Origin: Telmatactis stephensoni
Lineage: Eukaryota; Cnidaria; Anthozoa; Actiniaria; Isophelliidae
Assembly (NCBI GenBank): GCA_029948255.1
Contig: JALIZF010001835.1
Span: forward strand, 868,001-932,000
DNA length: 64,000 nt
Reading direction: 5' to 3'
This document shows, piece after piece, positions 13,106 through 25,029 of this stretch; within the stretch, counting starts at the first letter, position 1; every line of letters begins with the position of its first letter. The position numbers were made by a program, and so were the translations under genes. Below the pieces are notes generated by a model. It had not been told where the DNA came from, did no database searches, and saw nothing but the letters and a program-made list of their open reading frames with translations.

Positions 13106-13494
13106 ATCACGTCGCATCAGAAGAAACCAGAGTGCTTGCCAAGCAAGATTACAGAGCTAAAAGGAAATGGATAATATTTGTTTAATAGGGACTGTCATTC
13201 CATTGCCACGGAAAACTAATTGGTACATTTTTTTTCTTTTCATGTTATTTCATTTGATTGAATGATTTTTAGTGAAGTGCGCGCGCGACGCTAATTGCGC
13301 ACGCACCAGGTAGAGGATGTTCATTATTTACTTGTATCCTGCTTTACTTGTATGTTGTTTTCGTGCGTTTTTCTTTTTTTGCTGTTGTTAACGTGCTTTT
13401 CACTTTCTCTGAAGATGGGACAGTGACTCGCTTGTTTTTAATTACCTATCTATTTTCTATTTTATCTTTTACACAGATTTTAAACAAATAGGCG

Positions 13495-15871
13495 ATGGCT
13501 GAAAAACAGGGTGAGAAAATAAATATTGTGTAGTTGAAATACCGGTACTGTGATAAGAAAATACTGTGACGTGTAGAAGATTTGCCCTGAGTCTCTGTCT
13601 GCTTGTCTGTCTGTCTGTGAATCGATCATTAATTCAGTCAGTCATCAGTCAGCCAAGACAGTAAGTCAGCCAAGATCGTACGTACGTCAGTCAGTCAATC
13701 AGTCAAGTCAATCAGTCAGACAGTCAGTCAGTCAATCAGTCAAGTCAGACAGTCATAAGAGAAGGCCAGAAAGAAGTTAATATTACAATATTGCTTGTAA
13801 TTGTTTATTTGATACATCAGGAATTCCAAACGACACTGCTCCACCACCATATCATTCTCTTGATAGCCAAGGCTACCAGAACAGTGCTGGTTATGGTGTA
13901 AATCCTGGATTTCCAAACCAAGGTCCCCCACAAGGTCCCCCAGGGTACCCCCCTCAAGGTCCCCCAGGATACCCCCCTCAAGGTCCCCCAGGATACCCCC
14001 AGCAAGTTCCCCCAGGATACCCCCAGCAAGTTCCCCCAGGGTACCCCCCACAACCAGGATATCCACAACCAGGATATCCTCCACAAGATAAAGCTGGTTA
14101 CCCCACACAGAGTCAGCCTGGATATGGCTACACACAGCAACCATTGCCCGCCACAATGTCGACTCACAATGTCACAGTTGTTGTAAGTTATTTTTGATAA
14201 CATCGCTTTTACTTTGCTCTTTCGTTTCCAATTACCTCGTGTGTCGTAGTATTCCCTGTAAGCAACAAAAGGTCTGATATCGGATTAATCAGTCCACTGC
14301 CTTTCCCCACAGAGGGCCAAGGCCCAGGAGGGGGACTCTTCATTTTGGGTGGGGATGATCGCTGTACCTTTTAGGGGTCTCGAGGTTTGGTCCCTTTTAC
14401 CATAGTCAGATACGTTATCGGTACCTTTTAGGGAATCTCAAATGAACAATAGAGCCGAACCTTTGGGAATTTTTAAAAATCCTTCAGCTTACGAACATTC
14501 GTGCGTGCATTCTATTTTTTATTTTTGTGGCCATTTCCAAAAGCTTGGTTGAAGAACAAAGCGTCCTTCAAAATGTTGTCCTATTTTATTTCCAAATGTC
14601 TTTGCAGTCTTCTTCGAAACGTTTAGATCTCTAAAAGTGTAACTATTTTCTTATTTAGCAAACTGTTGGCGCACCTGTTGTGGCTGCGGTGGTTCCACCA
14701 GACTACTGTGGTCTTGCCTGGTTTTCGTGTTTGTGCTGTTTCTGGCCTCTTGGCATCTGTGCTATAATTAACTCAAACAATGTAAGATTCACAATTCTGG
14801 TCTTCATTAGCAACGCAAGTGCATAAGCGCAAGCGACATACGCAGATTAAGTTGGCATTTCTGTTGGCCAACAACTCCCAGCTGAACACTGTTGGATTCA
14901 TTTGAACACTACTTTGAGCCAATAATGTCTAACATTTCTTTTATTCTGTTATCATTAAAGCCTAACACAACAGTGTTGGGTCAGCAACTGCCACCAATGA
15001 TGAAGACAACAATGTTTGATGTTTGCTTAGTGTTTGGACAGGGCTAAAATCGTACATTCAAATCCTCTATGAGTGACCATCTTTATTATCCGACCACCTT
15101 CTATGAAACTACCACTTTGTAACATATCGTTAATATTTCGACTACCTCCATTAAACGACCATTTGAAGTTGTCACTTTGTGGAGGTTTGAATGTATTTAT
15201 AATGGCATTTGTAATATACATATATGGTTTTCCCTTCTGAACCCCCCCCCCCCCCCCCCCTTCAATTTGCCCCACAGGGAGCCCAAGCTTGGTGAGTATT
15301 TACAGTAATTTACAGTAAATCTATGTCGGCAAATCATTCTTTATTTCGAGATTCTACGATAATTGGGGATCAATCTCTTGTTTTGCCGTGTTCAAAAACA
15401 AAACAAAACAAAACAAAACAAAACAAAACAAAACAAAGAAAAAGGACATAAATTATCGTAGAATCTTGAAATAAGAAAGGATGACTCACCTATTCTCCAA
15501 CACCGAGCTTGGGCTCCCTGTGTTTTCCCCACACGATTGGAAAGAAAAAACGGCATTTGCATGATGGCTCATTTTACTGCAACTACCAAAATGTTTTACG
15601 AATTTTCTTTCCTGTAAAGATTTTTATTACTTTACAAAAGAAAATTGGGAAAGCATTCTGGTAGCTGAAGGATATGACGTCACAATGCATTAAATTATCA
15701 ATCGCTTTCTAGGCACGTGATGCAATCGACCGTGGTGACCTGGCCTCTGCCTCAGCCTATAGCCAAATGGCCCGGAAATACGCAAACTGGTCGATTGGGT
15801 GTGGAATTGTGCTCATTGTTCTTATTGTAGTCTTAAGAGTTGCCTTATACAGCGCTTATGCCTCGTCTTGA
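13495..15871 (+). CDS. Dispanin/CD225-family (IFITM-like) protein, array copy 1
   Basis: Four coding exons: 13495-13510, 13821-14182, 14659-14781, 15713-15871; introns in phases 1, 0, 0; about 219 residues. Exon 1 is only MAEKQ plus one base. Exon 2 encodes an N-terminal cytosolic tail with a PPPY motif (APPPYHSL) and Gly-Pro-Pro-Gly-Tyr repeats. Exon 3 carries the CD225 signature GLAWFSCLCCFWPLGICAI, with two adjacent Cys as in IFITM proteins, where they are palmitoylated. Exon 4 has ARDAIDRGDLASAS, the conserved dispanin loop, and a second hydrophobic helix ending in YASS. Family members are small two-segment membrane proteins acting on vesicle trafficking or membrane fusion; the role here is unknown. 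This is the most diverged of the four copies and the only one with long GYPPQ-type repeats. The reading frame is open throughout. Confidence 0.9.
13921..14085 (+). repeat. Coding minisatellite in dispanin copy 1 exon 2
   Basis: Imperfect 24-bp units (CAAGGTCCCCCAGGATACCC type) encode GPPGYPPQ/VPPGYPQQ repeats and then shorter PGYPQ units. Copy number is likely polymorphic because the units are nearly identical in DNA. Copies 2-4 lack this array. Confidence 0.85.
15241..15260. repeat. Homopolymer C tract in copy 1 intron 3
   Basis: About 19 consecutive C just upstream of the inverted-repeat element at 15273. A second C run lies at about 16470-16488. Confidence 0.9.
15273..15522. mobile_element. 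Inverted-repeat element with CACAGGGAGCCCAAG ends
   Basis: Left arm CACAGGGAGCCCAAGCTTGG is matched by the right end, which reads CCGAGCTTGGGCTCCCTGTG. Inner arms (ATTCTACGATAATT / AATTATCGTAGAAT) also pair. The loop holds an (AAAAC)n run. The terminal motif recurs as a short dispersed sequence elsewhere in the window. Confidence 0.85.
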
Positions 15872-17479
15872 TGACAAACACCAGGCTGTACACAGGGTAG
15901 CAAAGGGGTTGTGTGACGCGTGATCTGGGCCAAAAATAGTGTGATCCATGAATGAACCCGTGCGTGATTTCGCGTGGCGCGTGATTTAGACCAAAAGCAC
16001 CGCGTCAATGAACCTGCTCGTGATTTGCTATCAATTAAGGTCATTGCGTCAACATTTGCCACGTGATGCATGATTTAGCCACACATCTTTGTGTGATGTG
16101 GTTGTTTGAAACCCCCCTTTGCTATCCCGTGTAAATTGTCCTTGGTATTAAATGTTGAGAAAAACGGAAAATATATAACTCACTATTAGCATGATTAGAA
16201 AATACTTTTCAATTCCTTGGGATTTTTTGATTAGTATTCCTTTCTTTTCTTTCCTTTCTTTTCTCTTGATCTCGAGATCATATATCCGATTATCACACCT
16301 TACTGAGCACTTGCTTACTAGTATTCCTACTTCCTCTATTTCTATTTCTTCTTCCTCTGGTTGCGTAGAGAGAAGCATTAAATAGTCACCGGCGGAACAT
16401 GGACGGAGAAGGAATATGGGATACTACCGGTAGGGGATGGGGGAAGCGTGTCTTTCTTGCAACTTCACCCCCCCCCCCCCCCCCCCCACCCCTAAAGGTC
16501 GTCTTCAGTGAGCTTTGGAGCACTGTACACGGCCAGCCATCACCCAGATGAAAAAATAATAATAATAATAACTGTTTATTTAGCGCTCGCGCACTAATTG
16601 GGGGACACTATACTCTCACACTCACTACCTCTACATTGAATATTTTGCAAATAATCACTCGCTTCACCAGTTCGTTTTTGATGGAGGGAGGAAAACCGGA
16701 GGACCCGGAGAAAAACCCTCGAAGCAAATAAATGACTTCAAAAAAGGCAACAACAATACGGATAAAACGAAATGTCCAATTTATAACCGTTGAAGAGTTT
16801 GCAGACCACTTTGAACGACTTCATGTTCTTGGAGAGGTCCAGCCTTTGGTCAGTGGTACACAAGTGTCATCAATTTGCCTTCAACCTTTTGAGTTAATAT
16901 TATTAGAGAAATGACCATGTGTAAATAGCATGTTGTAGATTTCAAGTACAGGAAATATATCCGTTTGTATCAAGTAAACATACATTATATCTTTCTTGCG
17001 TTTCTCATAATTTGCTCATGTATATGTTCGGCTCTATAGCTTGACTCGATAGCCATCTAATTTGTTTTCTTTAAAGCTAGTAGTTTCATGTTTCCGTATT
17101 AATTGAATGAGTGCTTGTTTTGTTTGTTTGTTTGTCTGTTTCTTGTTTATCAGTCTGTCTTCTGTGTTTGTTTGTTTGTTTGTTTATTTGTTTGTTTGTT
17201 TGTTAATATGATAACCATACAAGCATTTCAAGCAACATAAACTGCCTGCAAGTGTCTCAAAATTTTGTAAAAGAACTTGCTCGCTCTAGATCTGCTGCAC
17301 CAACACCGTCTGAACAAGCAGCATAAATTGTGATAATCAGTAATAGAGAATGATCTAAATATAAAGCCTGCCTTGGGGCCCCATTAATTCTCAATTGGTC
17401 AGCCATCTGGCCTTGTTCAAGTGTCCTTGACTTCGGCAAGTCCTTGACGTCAAGGAAACACTAATAAATATTGGTTCTG
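15872..17479. other. Intergenic between dispanin copies 1 and 2
   Basis: No gene. At 15900-16095 CGTGATTT/GCGTGAT motifs recur every 30-60 bp, resembling 100-260. At about 16690-16730 is a CCGGAGGACCCGGAGAAAAA segment that looks like the conserved part of an old retroelement. (TTTG)n runs occur at 17115-17205. Confidence 0.45.
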
Positions 17480-17543
17480 CGTAAAAAAAAACGGATTCCC
17501 TTCAGTTTCCGTTTAGAACTCGTTTGAACTGCTAGGCCAAAAG
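17480..17543 (+). promoter_or_regulatory. Candidate promoter/leader exon of dispanin copy 2
   Basis: AGTTTCCGTTTA at 17504-17515 is close to the interferon-stimulated response element core AGTTTCNNTTTC (last position differs), followed by a good donor CCAAAAG|GTAAGC (exon end 17543), 1.1 kb before the copy 2 start codon. Comparison with the leaders of copies 3 and 4 shows only short shared words. No transcript evidence. Confidence 0.3.
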
Positions 17544-18279
17544 GTAAGCGATATGATGATAGAGCAAAGTTTTACACGTCTGTAAAAAGGTGGGCTAACT
17601 TTGCTCCTTGTGTTTGGCAACGCCCGTTAGCGAACGATGCAGCAGCCTCAATTACAGGTTTTAACACTGTGTGGTATTCCTATGCACTAAATCTTCGTTA
17701 TTTGTGTAAACCATTTATGAAAGTGACTTAACTTTGTACGTCTTGTATTTGAAACCATGGATCTCCCAATCGAGATTGACACCCCAAGGAAAAGAGTATT
17801 TCAAATCGGAGAAATTGGAAAATATATATTCGTAAAATAAAGTTCAGATAAGATTCAATAGCAGTGAGATGAATGTAAACTGATCGGTAGGCAAAGTTAT
17901 TGGAGGGTCAATATTCTACTTCGTATCTGTTAAGCTCACGTTGAATGTACCATCATCAACACTTTGCAGTTTGATAAAAACTAAGGCAAGTTTTATATTA
18001 TTGTTTAGTAGCCCAATATAATTTACTTTATTCCCAGCAAACCGAATGAAGCTTTCTTCAGCAGAGGTAAACAGTCTAGATCTAAAGCCGATCTAAAAAC
18101 TTCCGCATTCATAAGGCCAACGCTTACGTGTCGGCATTGTCTCTTTTATTCATTTTTCATTCGTCCAGTTTTATTCATACGTTTTTATTTGTTGACCACC
18201 ACACAATTTATCCTTTATTTATTGTATTACTCCAAATCCTTCATATTTTACTTCATATAGGTCAGTGAAAGTGCTAAAC

Positions 18280-18410
18280 CACTTGTAAAATGCCAACCAT
18301 AAATTAATTGGTCTCGGTTAAACGAAACAAATGCAAAATCTACTCTGTAAAACTAGTTGACACATTAGCATTATAATGTCAGTGTTTGCAAACATTTCGT
18401 CTCAACTTAT
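18280..18410 (+). repeat. Segmental-duplication block shared with copy 3 upstream region
   Basis: AATGCCAACCA...TTAATTGGTCT...GCATTAGCATTATAATGT-like sequence occurs here and at 24195-24305 in the same order, each upstream of a dispanin copy (copies 2 and 3). It marks the duplicated unit as including several hundred bases of 5' sequence, not only exons. Confidence 0.75.
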
Positions 18411-18680
18411 ATCGATGATTTTTTTGGCAATAATATATGCTAATGAGTTGATAATATTGGAGTCTCTCAGCGTCGGAGAAGACAAGGAAATCCGACATCT
18501 TAATTTAATCCATTTAATTTAATTTAATGCATTTAATTTAATTTAATTCCATCTTACTGACCACTAAAACAGCACGCGTGTTAATAAGTTTAATGTTCAT
18601 GCAGCCCCTACCTCAATACACCATACTAACTTGTACTTTTCCTTTTAAGTCGACTCGTAATTGGATAAACCTGATAAACA

Positions 18681-21340
18681 ATGGCTGCCAAACAAGTAGG
18701 TATGTAATACACCGAATCGAAATATGGCGGCAAATTTGAATAACTATTGTTTTATACTGACCCAGCCTCTCATTCATGTGAAAACGCTTTTGTGTTTCCA
18801 CGTGAACACGAGGCTAGTCAGTCCAGAACAATAGTTATTCAAATTTCCCGCCATATTTCGATTCGGTCAATTAATGGTGCTGATTTTGTCCTTGTTCTTC
18901 TTCCTTCCTTCTTCTTCAAAGGCGGCAAAGCAACTTTCTTTAACATCGATCACTCGTAACAGTTCTACATGCACTGATGAACTTGAGGCCGATGGCATGC
19001 ACTTTAAACCCTCCCTCCCCTTCCCCCTCTCAATCAGTTTTCCATTTTACGGGCATTTTAATAAATTTCAAAAGCTCTACGGATCGAAGAGAAGTCATAC
19101 AATGAGTACCTCCTACTTAGAAGACCTTGCGCTAACCAACCCACCAAGTCACAACTTCTTCTTGTACAGAGTACAGCTTTTTCCATCATTTTCGTAGCTC
19201 TGCTCAATGACGCTGCACCACCAGCCTACGAAGACCGCACGCCCTCAAACTTTCAAGAACGTGCCACAACCGCCAGTAGCGTTCCCCAAGCCTCGGGAGA
19301 AGGCGGTTCAAGTCAGTACAACAGTTTCACCCCTGACGGCCGGCCTGGGCACCCTCATCAAAATCAGTCTGAGTATTTTTACCAGGAACAGCCTGCGTAT
19401 CAAATGCAGCAACAACAGCCAACAGCAATTACAACACATAATGTGACTGTTATGGTAAAATCACGTGTATTTAATACAAGTCTTGAAATGGAAACAAAGT
19501 CTATTACAAAATTCAACTTTGGTCGGCAAACTTTAACCTGCGTGCTAGGCTGAGCGACACTTGCTGGTCGGCAGTCAATCAATTTCGGTTATAGTAAGGC
19601 TTTCAGTTCTTCACTGTCAATTTAGGTCGACCAATCAGAAACGAGAAAAACTTTACTTCCGGAACAAGTTCTAATCGACAACTTACCCAGGGTCCCCAGG
19701 GATATTTTGTTCTGGGAGCGAAAAAGGAGCGAAAGAATAATAACCCTGGGCCCGGTTGTACGAAGGTTGGATAAAGTTATCCACCGGATAAGAGTTATCC
19801 ACTATATAGATTTTGTATAGATTTTATCCGCTGGATAGCGCTATTCACCCTTCGTACAACCGGCCCCTGATGGGTAGTCTCAGGACAATAGAATAATACC
19901 CCTGATGGGTAGTCTCAGGAGAATAGAATCATACCCCTGCCCCATCTCCCTCTCGCATTTCTTCACTGTCAATTTGTCCTTCAAGAAGTTCAGAAAGGGA
20001 AAAAGAAACAATGTAACTTGCTGTAAAAAAGTTTTACAGAAATATTGTCATTTTTCAATTTGATTTTCTTCAGCGGCCTGGATGCACCACTGTACTTCCA
20101 GCTGTGTACCCTGATGACAACCGTGTCTATGCTTGGTTTGTTTGTTTGTGTTGTTTCTGGCCTCTTGGAATCGCTGCCATCATCCATGCAAACCGGGTAT
20201 GCTATTATTCACATTTATACAGCTATTTCGAGAAGGTTGTCCGACGAGAGATCTAAAAATACGTCATTAGACGGAAAAGGAATTTTACATTCTGTTTTAG
20301 GTTTTGGTCGTGATCTTTAATATAAAGACGTAAAGTTCTTTGGTGTGAAGGGTTAAGGCAATCTAGATGTGAACTGCCGTGTTGATAGTTCTTATATATT
20401 ATCGTTTTAAAACAAAAACTCACTATATTTTGGGGAGCTACTTTCTTCCAGCTCTTAAAATGTCGCGATCCCGGCGGTCGGGGCCTGGGAACTCATCATT
20501 TTCGGATGGATCGTGCGAGCTTAAGGCCGTTGGATCGACAATGATTTTCTTAACAGGTGTACCGCGTGACACTTCAATTTGAGGGGTTCTAATATTTGTG
20601 ATTTTTTTCACGATCCGTTAAAAATAAAATAAAAACAAAACAAAACAAAAAAACGTTATTAATTCCCGCAAAATTAACTTATACCGCAAAAATCAATCAA
20701 TCAATCAATCAATTAACTTTATTTATCCACGGTAAACGCCTCAGTTGCGGACGTGCCGTGCTATTATATTTATGTAATATCCCATGTATTGCAAGGCTTC
20801 TGTCTTTCAAAGCAACAACCTTCAGAAATATTCGGCAACCAGTCACTAAATTGTATTACAATTGCTGTAACAAGCTGCTAAAAACTGTACGTGACACGAT
20901 AGAAATCGCAAAATTCAATTTCCAGCAATGAAAAAAAATCAATCTTTGCCAGTTCCCGCATGGCAAAGAAAAAAAAAACCGCAAAAAATCGCTCATCCGC
21001 AAAATTTAACTCTCGTAACAATAAAGTGCCAGACGGTATATCAAGTATCCCAGTGCGCATGCTCATAAGACAGCTCATCAAAGAGAAAACTAATGCGTCT
21101 ATCGATTGTACGTGGGTTTTGGGGATGATTACGTAATAAATAACTGACCAATCATAACTCTTGTTTTTGTTCCAGGCACGAGACGCCATTGACAGAGGAG
21201 ACTATGTCACGGCGATGGCAGAAAGTAAAGCGTCACGAAGGTTTTCATACTGGGCGATTGGTTCTCACTTCATCGGTGGTGCCATTGCAACTCTTGTTTT
21301 AATTATATATTTTGCTGCTTTATTTAATTCTAATCCTTAA
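18681..21340 (+). CDS. Dispanin/CD225-family (IFITM-like) protein, array copy 2
   Basis: Exons 18681-18699, 19198-19454, 20074-20196, 21176-21340; intron phases 1, 0, 0; about 187 residues. Exon 1 gives MAAKQV. Exon 2 has a PPAY motif (DAAPPAYED), a Gln-rich stretch near its end and ITTHNVTVM. Exon 3 begins RPGCTTVLPAVYPDDNRV and carries WFVCLCCFWPLGIAAI with the adjacent Cys pair. Exon 4 is ARDAIDRGDYVTAM, then the second hydrophobic segment ending FNSNP. Exon 3 differs from copy 3 by only five bases in 123, while exon 2 has diverged more. Intronic sequence next to exons 3 and 4 is also conserved between copies 2-4. Same-strand neighbours on both sides are its paralogues. A polyadenylation-like AATAAA lies about 160 bp after the stop. 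Confidence 0.9.
19748..19867. mobile_element. Small palindromic element in copy 2 intron 2
   Basis: Left arm GGGCCCGGTTGTACGAAGG pairs with right arm CCTTCGTACAACCGGCCCC; inner GGATAA/TTATCC blocks also pair. About 120 bp, no coding sequence: a MITE. Confidence 0.85.
19864..19933. repeat. Two-copy 35-bp tandem repeat
   Basis: Two units of CCCCTGATGGGTAGTCTCAG plus AATAGAAT(A/C)ATAC directly after the palindromic element; the units differ at two positions. Confidence 0.9.
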
Positions 21341-23219
21341 TAATCAATATTTGAACATCCTGAAACAGAATCGAGAAACTGTTGTGGGATAATAAGAAAA
21401 GCCGAAAGGATGATGATGATGATGATGATGATTATGATCATGATGATGATAAATTAACATTTAATCAAAGCTTATAGCTTGTGGGGTCGTTCATAAAATG
21501 AATAAATTACAAAATCCTAAAAACGTATAAAAATATGTAGATCTTAAATCGTTCAGTAATTGCCAGTAGCTTAACTAGTTACAGCAATGGATGGTCAAGG
21601 TTTAAATTTTGGTAGTAAGTATGGTTGGTGGTACTAGCATTAACAGTATCAGGCAGTAGACTGTTCTAGGTATATGAGTGTATTTAACCCTTTCGCTACT
21701 GGGGATTTTTGAGGTTTTTACGCGATTTTGAGGTCATAATCGATTTGTGTATTTTTTCGCCTGCTTACTGGAGTAACCATAGAAACTTCTGCTGTTTTGT
21801 ACTATTGAGGGCTCAAGTTAACCGGTTGAAACCAGTTTGAAGCGGTAGCGTTTTTGGTCGAGTGATGTTGGCGTTTGAAAGTCCAGAAAACTTGGATTTC
21901 TGTGAATTTTCGAGCCTTTTTTCGCCTTTGGTTCCTACTGGCTGGGCATCATTAAGCCTGGAAGTAGCAGAGAGCTTACTTGCCGTAAGAATTCGTCAAG
22001 GTGTAACACTTCGTAGGCATTTTGACTCGTAGCTTTGACTGGGTGAATTTTGAGTGGCGCCAAGACGAAGTGTGCTTTGAAGCTCGTCCAAGGGGAATTT
22101 CTCGGACCTGCCATGGCATTTTTTGGGAGTTGTGACGATTGAGGAACACAGCAAGCGCGAAATTTGGGCAGAATTCCGAGGGGGCTCGAGACTTGACTAA
22201 AAACTCTAAAAGATGGAGGGAAGGGCTGTGGCTGTCGCGTAGGAGCTGAATTACCCAGAATGCATTTAGGTCGTAAAAGTCCCAAAACACGTGCTTGCAA
22301 AATGGCCACAATGAATCAGCCGCAGCTGTGTCCGTGAAAGGAAAAGAAGGCCAAAAAGTCCATGAGAACACAAGACTAGGACTGAATTTGGTTGTTAATG
22401 CTGTTTCGTGTGCAGGAAAGGATAATTTGTTGAGAAAAATTGAGGTCCAAAATGTGTGATTTTCAAGGATGAAAATTGAGCCCAAAATGGTGATTTTTTC
22501 CTTTCCTTGCCTTGAAATGACGAATTTCTGCAGAAATGGCCAGTTGTTTCACAATGTTTGATTTTCAAAACTTGACTCATTTACTAGAGTTTACTTTCGT
22601 ACCAAAGTTGAGTTTGAGTTGTCCTTTTTTAGGAAGAAGTAATTTTTTAGACGAGTAGAATTTTTACGGCCGGTTTCGGGCGCTGTAGGAGCGAAAGGGT
22701 TAAGGTGTATTTAAAATTACATTTAAAAATAAAGGTCAATTTTCTCATTTAATTTCCTTTTCCTCAATCCCTTGAAAGGTTAATTCCGATTCACCCTAAG
22801 AAGTTTAAGTCGTTTACGCTTAGCGTATTTCACAATGGACTTTATTTGGAATGTTTAAACTTACCGGTGTTTGACTGAACCTAGACTCATTCAAACAATG
22901 CTAAATAATTAGCGGTCATTTAAAAATGTACACACTTTAGAGTTCAATTTCAAATAAACAGTTTTTCAAAAGAAAATTACAGACAGAATTGCTAGAAATT
23001 TATATCGTGGAAATGAACATTCCACTTTATTAATGATATGGAAATTAACATTAAAATATAACAAGACTTAAATTTTTTGAAATTCGCGTTAATTTCATGA
23101 AGCGTTAATTTCATATAAGGTAACTTTTTAAATTTCTGACAAATCATTGATATTGATACACATAAATAACACTTATAGTGTTCAGCAGCTGTTATTAATG
23201 TTTTCTGAATAAATGTATT
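21341..23219. other. Intergenic between copies 2 and 3, 5' part
   Basis: Holds a (GAT)n run at 21408-21452 and the TTAA-flanked element. No gene is supported; minus-strand ORFs of 124 and 169 codons lie entirely inside the element and resemble nothing recognised. Confidence 0.5.
21688..22699. mobile_element. TTAA-flanked non-autonomous DNA transposon (piggyBac-like ends)
   Basis: Flanked by TTAA on both sides (21684-21687, 22700-22703). Termini CCCTTTCGCTAC and GTAGGAGCGAAAGGG are inverted repeats. TTAA targets and CCCTTT-type ends are typical of piggyBac elements (Kolobok also uses TTAA). At 1.0 kb with no transposase recognised, it is a deletion derivative. Confidence 0.85.
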
Positions 23220-23468
23220 TCCTTGATTCTGGACGCCAGACTGGATGTGTTTCGTTCAACGACAACGTGATTATTAGTATCTCGACGGGGTCTTCAAATC
23301 GCTCGACAGGATTGGTCAGCGGCTATCAGACCGTGCGTGGTAAAGCGACCATCTTTGGCGTATTTACTGAATATTTATTCTACACTTATTACATGTCTTT
23401 AAGTTCCGCTTTGTGAAAAAGTCAGAGGAAAAACGCTTGTTCCACTCGAGATATATTCTTATTGTACG
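23220..23468 (+). promoter_or_regulatory. Candidate promoter/leader exon of dispanin copy 3
   Basis: This block is clearly homologous to 33500-33711 upstream of copy 4: ATCTCGAC(G/A)GGGTCTT, GACAGGATTGGTCAG, TATCAGACCGTG, TTAAGTTCCGCTTTG, ending in a donor ACG|GTAAGTTAG (exon end 23468). Conservation in front of two paralogues plus a shared 5' splice site suggests a transcribed leader exon. It has no conserved reading frame. Confidence 0.45.
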
Positions 23469-24568
23469 GTAAGTTAGTGATAATTGATCGGTGACAAAGT
23501 CTTGTTATTATTGCAGACTGAAACGGCGCCATTGTTTTTTCTTCCCCGTGCTATCAAACCACAGTAAAAAAACATCAAATTTCAATTTCCCTTGCCAAAC
23601 ATGACAATATTTTATAAAAAATAAAATACAAAACAATCTAAAGCCTTACTAGATATATTATCAACAGTCAGCTGGTCAGTTTCCAGCGAACAAACTAGGC
23701 TCTGCCTCGGTGTATGCCTACATGAAATGTGTGTCCATGTATTGATGATGGACACATGTACTCACCTGTACTATGTACACTATTTGCGTGTCCATGTACA
23801 ACTATCGATAGTTGTCTCGTGCCAGACGAACTCCTTTTGTGATTTCTTTTTCGTATATCATGTTATTAAAAAAGCAAGTCTTCTACTAAATTTTTTTGTA
23901 AGACTTAAATAATTTTCTCAATAGTTTGATCGTTGTTAGCTTTGAAGGGTCGATGACAGAAAGCTTAGAGAAATTGAATATTTTATGTATAGATGAATTC
24001 TATTTATTACCGGAACCGCTTATTTGATGTGTTTTAATCGGATAGTTTACAAGAAAACTTCAATGTTGGAAATTATAAAGGTACTGAACAAAATGAGCTA
24101 AAATGAGAGAAAATAATTATGTGTAGTATTTCTTTTTTACAGTGTATTTACTTTATGTTGGTGAGCGGAAGTATAAGCGGCGTAAACCATATGAAAAATG
24201 CCAACCAAAAAAAGATTAATTGGTCTGTTCAACAAAACACATCAGGCAAGATCTGTGAAAATGGTTGGCGCATTAGCATTATAATGTTAATGTTTGTAAA
24301 CATTTAGTCGACTTTTGATTTTTGAAAATAATAGCGAAGCTATTAGTCATATTGCTTTTATGAAATATTCGCAGGGTTTTTGTGCAAGCCATGAGCCATG
24401 CGGTCTAGGTTGTCCTCTCATGATAAAAGCCCTCTATGAGGACATGTGGTTACTGGTAGTCTAAACATATAACATCCACAATAATCATTATATCCAACAT
24501 CATAGATTGTCAGTGTTATGAATTGTACTGTATAAATATATGATCACTCTCAGTACATATGGATAATT

Positions 24569-25029
24569 GGGAGAACCTACGTAGCACGCAGTTGATGTAA
24601 TATATTCATAAAAATATAATGAATAACACATAAAATAATGGATAGAACGACAATAGAATACAATAGATTTTATGAATATATTACATCAGCTGAGTGCTAT
24701 CAAGGGCGTATCCATTCAAAGGTGGGGTCACGTGACGTTTACAAACAGGGAACCCAAACGAAAAGGTCTTAAGGAAAATATGACATTAATTGCTTAGACT
24801 AGTGATTTTTTAACACTTTTTATTAGAAACAAAAATATTATATTTACAACTGAATGGGTAGAGGGTTGGCATTGCTTAGTGATATTTCAATGAATGTTAA
24901 AATTGAGTCTTTTCACAGAAAAAAATTACTGCTGTCACAAATTCATGACATATTCATTGATAAACACAGGGGGGTCCTGACCCCCGCGACCCTCCCCCTG
25001 GATCCGCCCTTGGCTATGTAGGTTTTCCC
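24569..25029. mobile_element. Palindromic MITE family R, copy 1, split by a nested insertion
   Basis: Left arm GGGAGAACCTACGTAGCAC and right arm GTGCTAT...GCTATGTAGGTTTTCCC pair, with inner arms GATGTAATATATTCATAAAA / TTTTATGAATATATTACATC. The right arm is interrupted at 24701-25012 by another element. The unbroken relative is at 27941-28082. Confidence 0.85.
24701..25012. mobile_element. DNA element with CAAGGGCG...GGATCCGCCCTTG ends, 5-bp target duplication
   Basis: Inserted into the MITE at 24569-25029 with GCTAT duplicated on both sides (24696-24700 and 25013-25017). It shares its right terminus GGATCCGCCCTTG with 50960-51116, which also has a 5-bp duplication. Possibly a hAT-type non-autonomous element. 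Confidence 0.85.

Larger units (their letters stand above)
10813..13494. other. Intergenic upstream of the dispanin array
   Basis: No coding homology. Contains a possible TATA box plus splice donor (11043-11098), a MITE (12361-12656), a weak tRNA-like segment (13035-13105) and, just before dispanin copy 1, a run of GTCAGTCA-type imperfect tetranucleotides around 13590-13755, most of it inside intron 1. Confidence 0.5.

Noticed and set aside
13740..14203. Minus-strand ORFs of 138 and 128 codons over dispanin copy 1 exon 2
   Set aside because: Both are antisense shadows of the Pro-rich coding minisatellite; their Gly/Leu/Trp repeats mirror the plus-strand repeats.
15276..15290. A tiny extra dispanin exon (CCACAG|GGAGCCCAAGCTTG|GTGAGT)
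   Set aside because: It has splice-like borders, but it is the end of an inverted-repeat element, is not found in copies 2-4, and exons 3 and 4 join in frame without it.
21935..22580. Overlapping minus-strand ORFs up to 169 codons
   Set aside because: Contained in the TTAA-flanked element, no recognised motif, and in competing frames.
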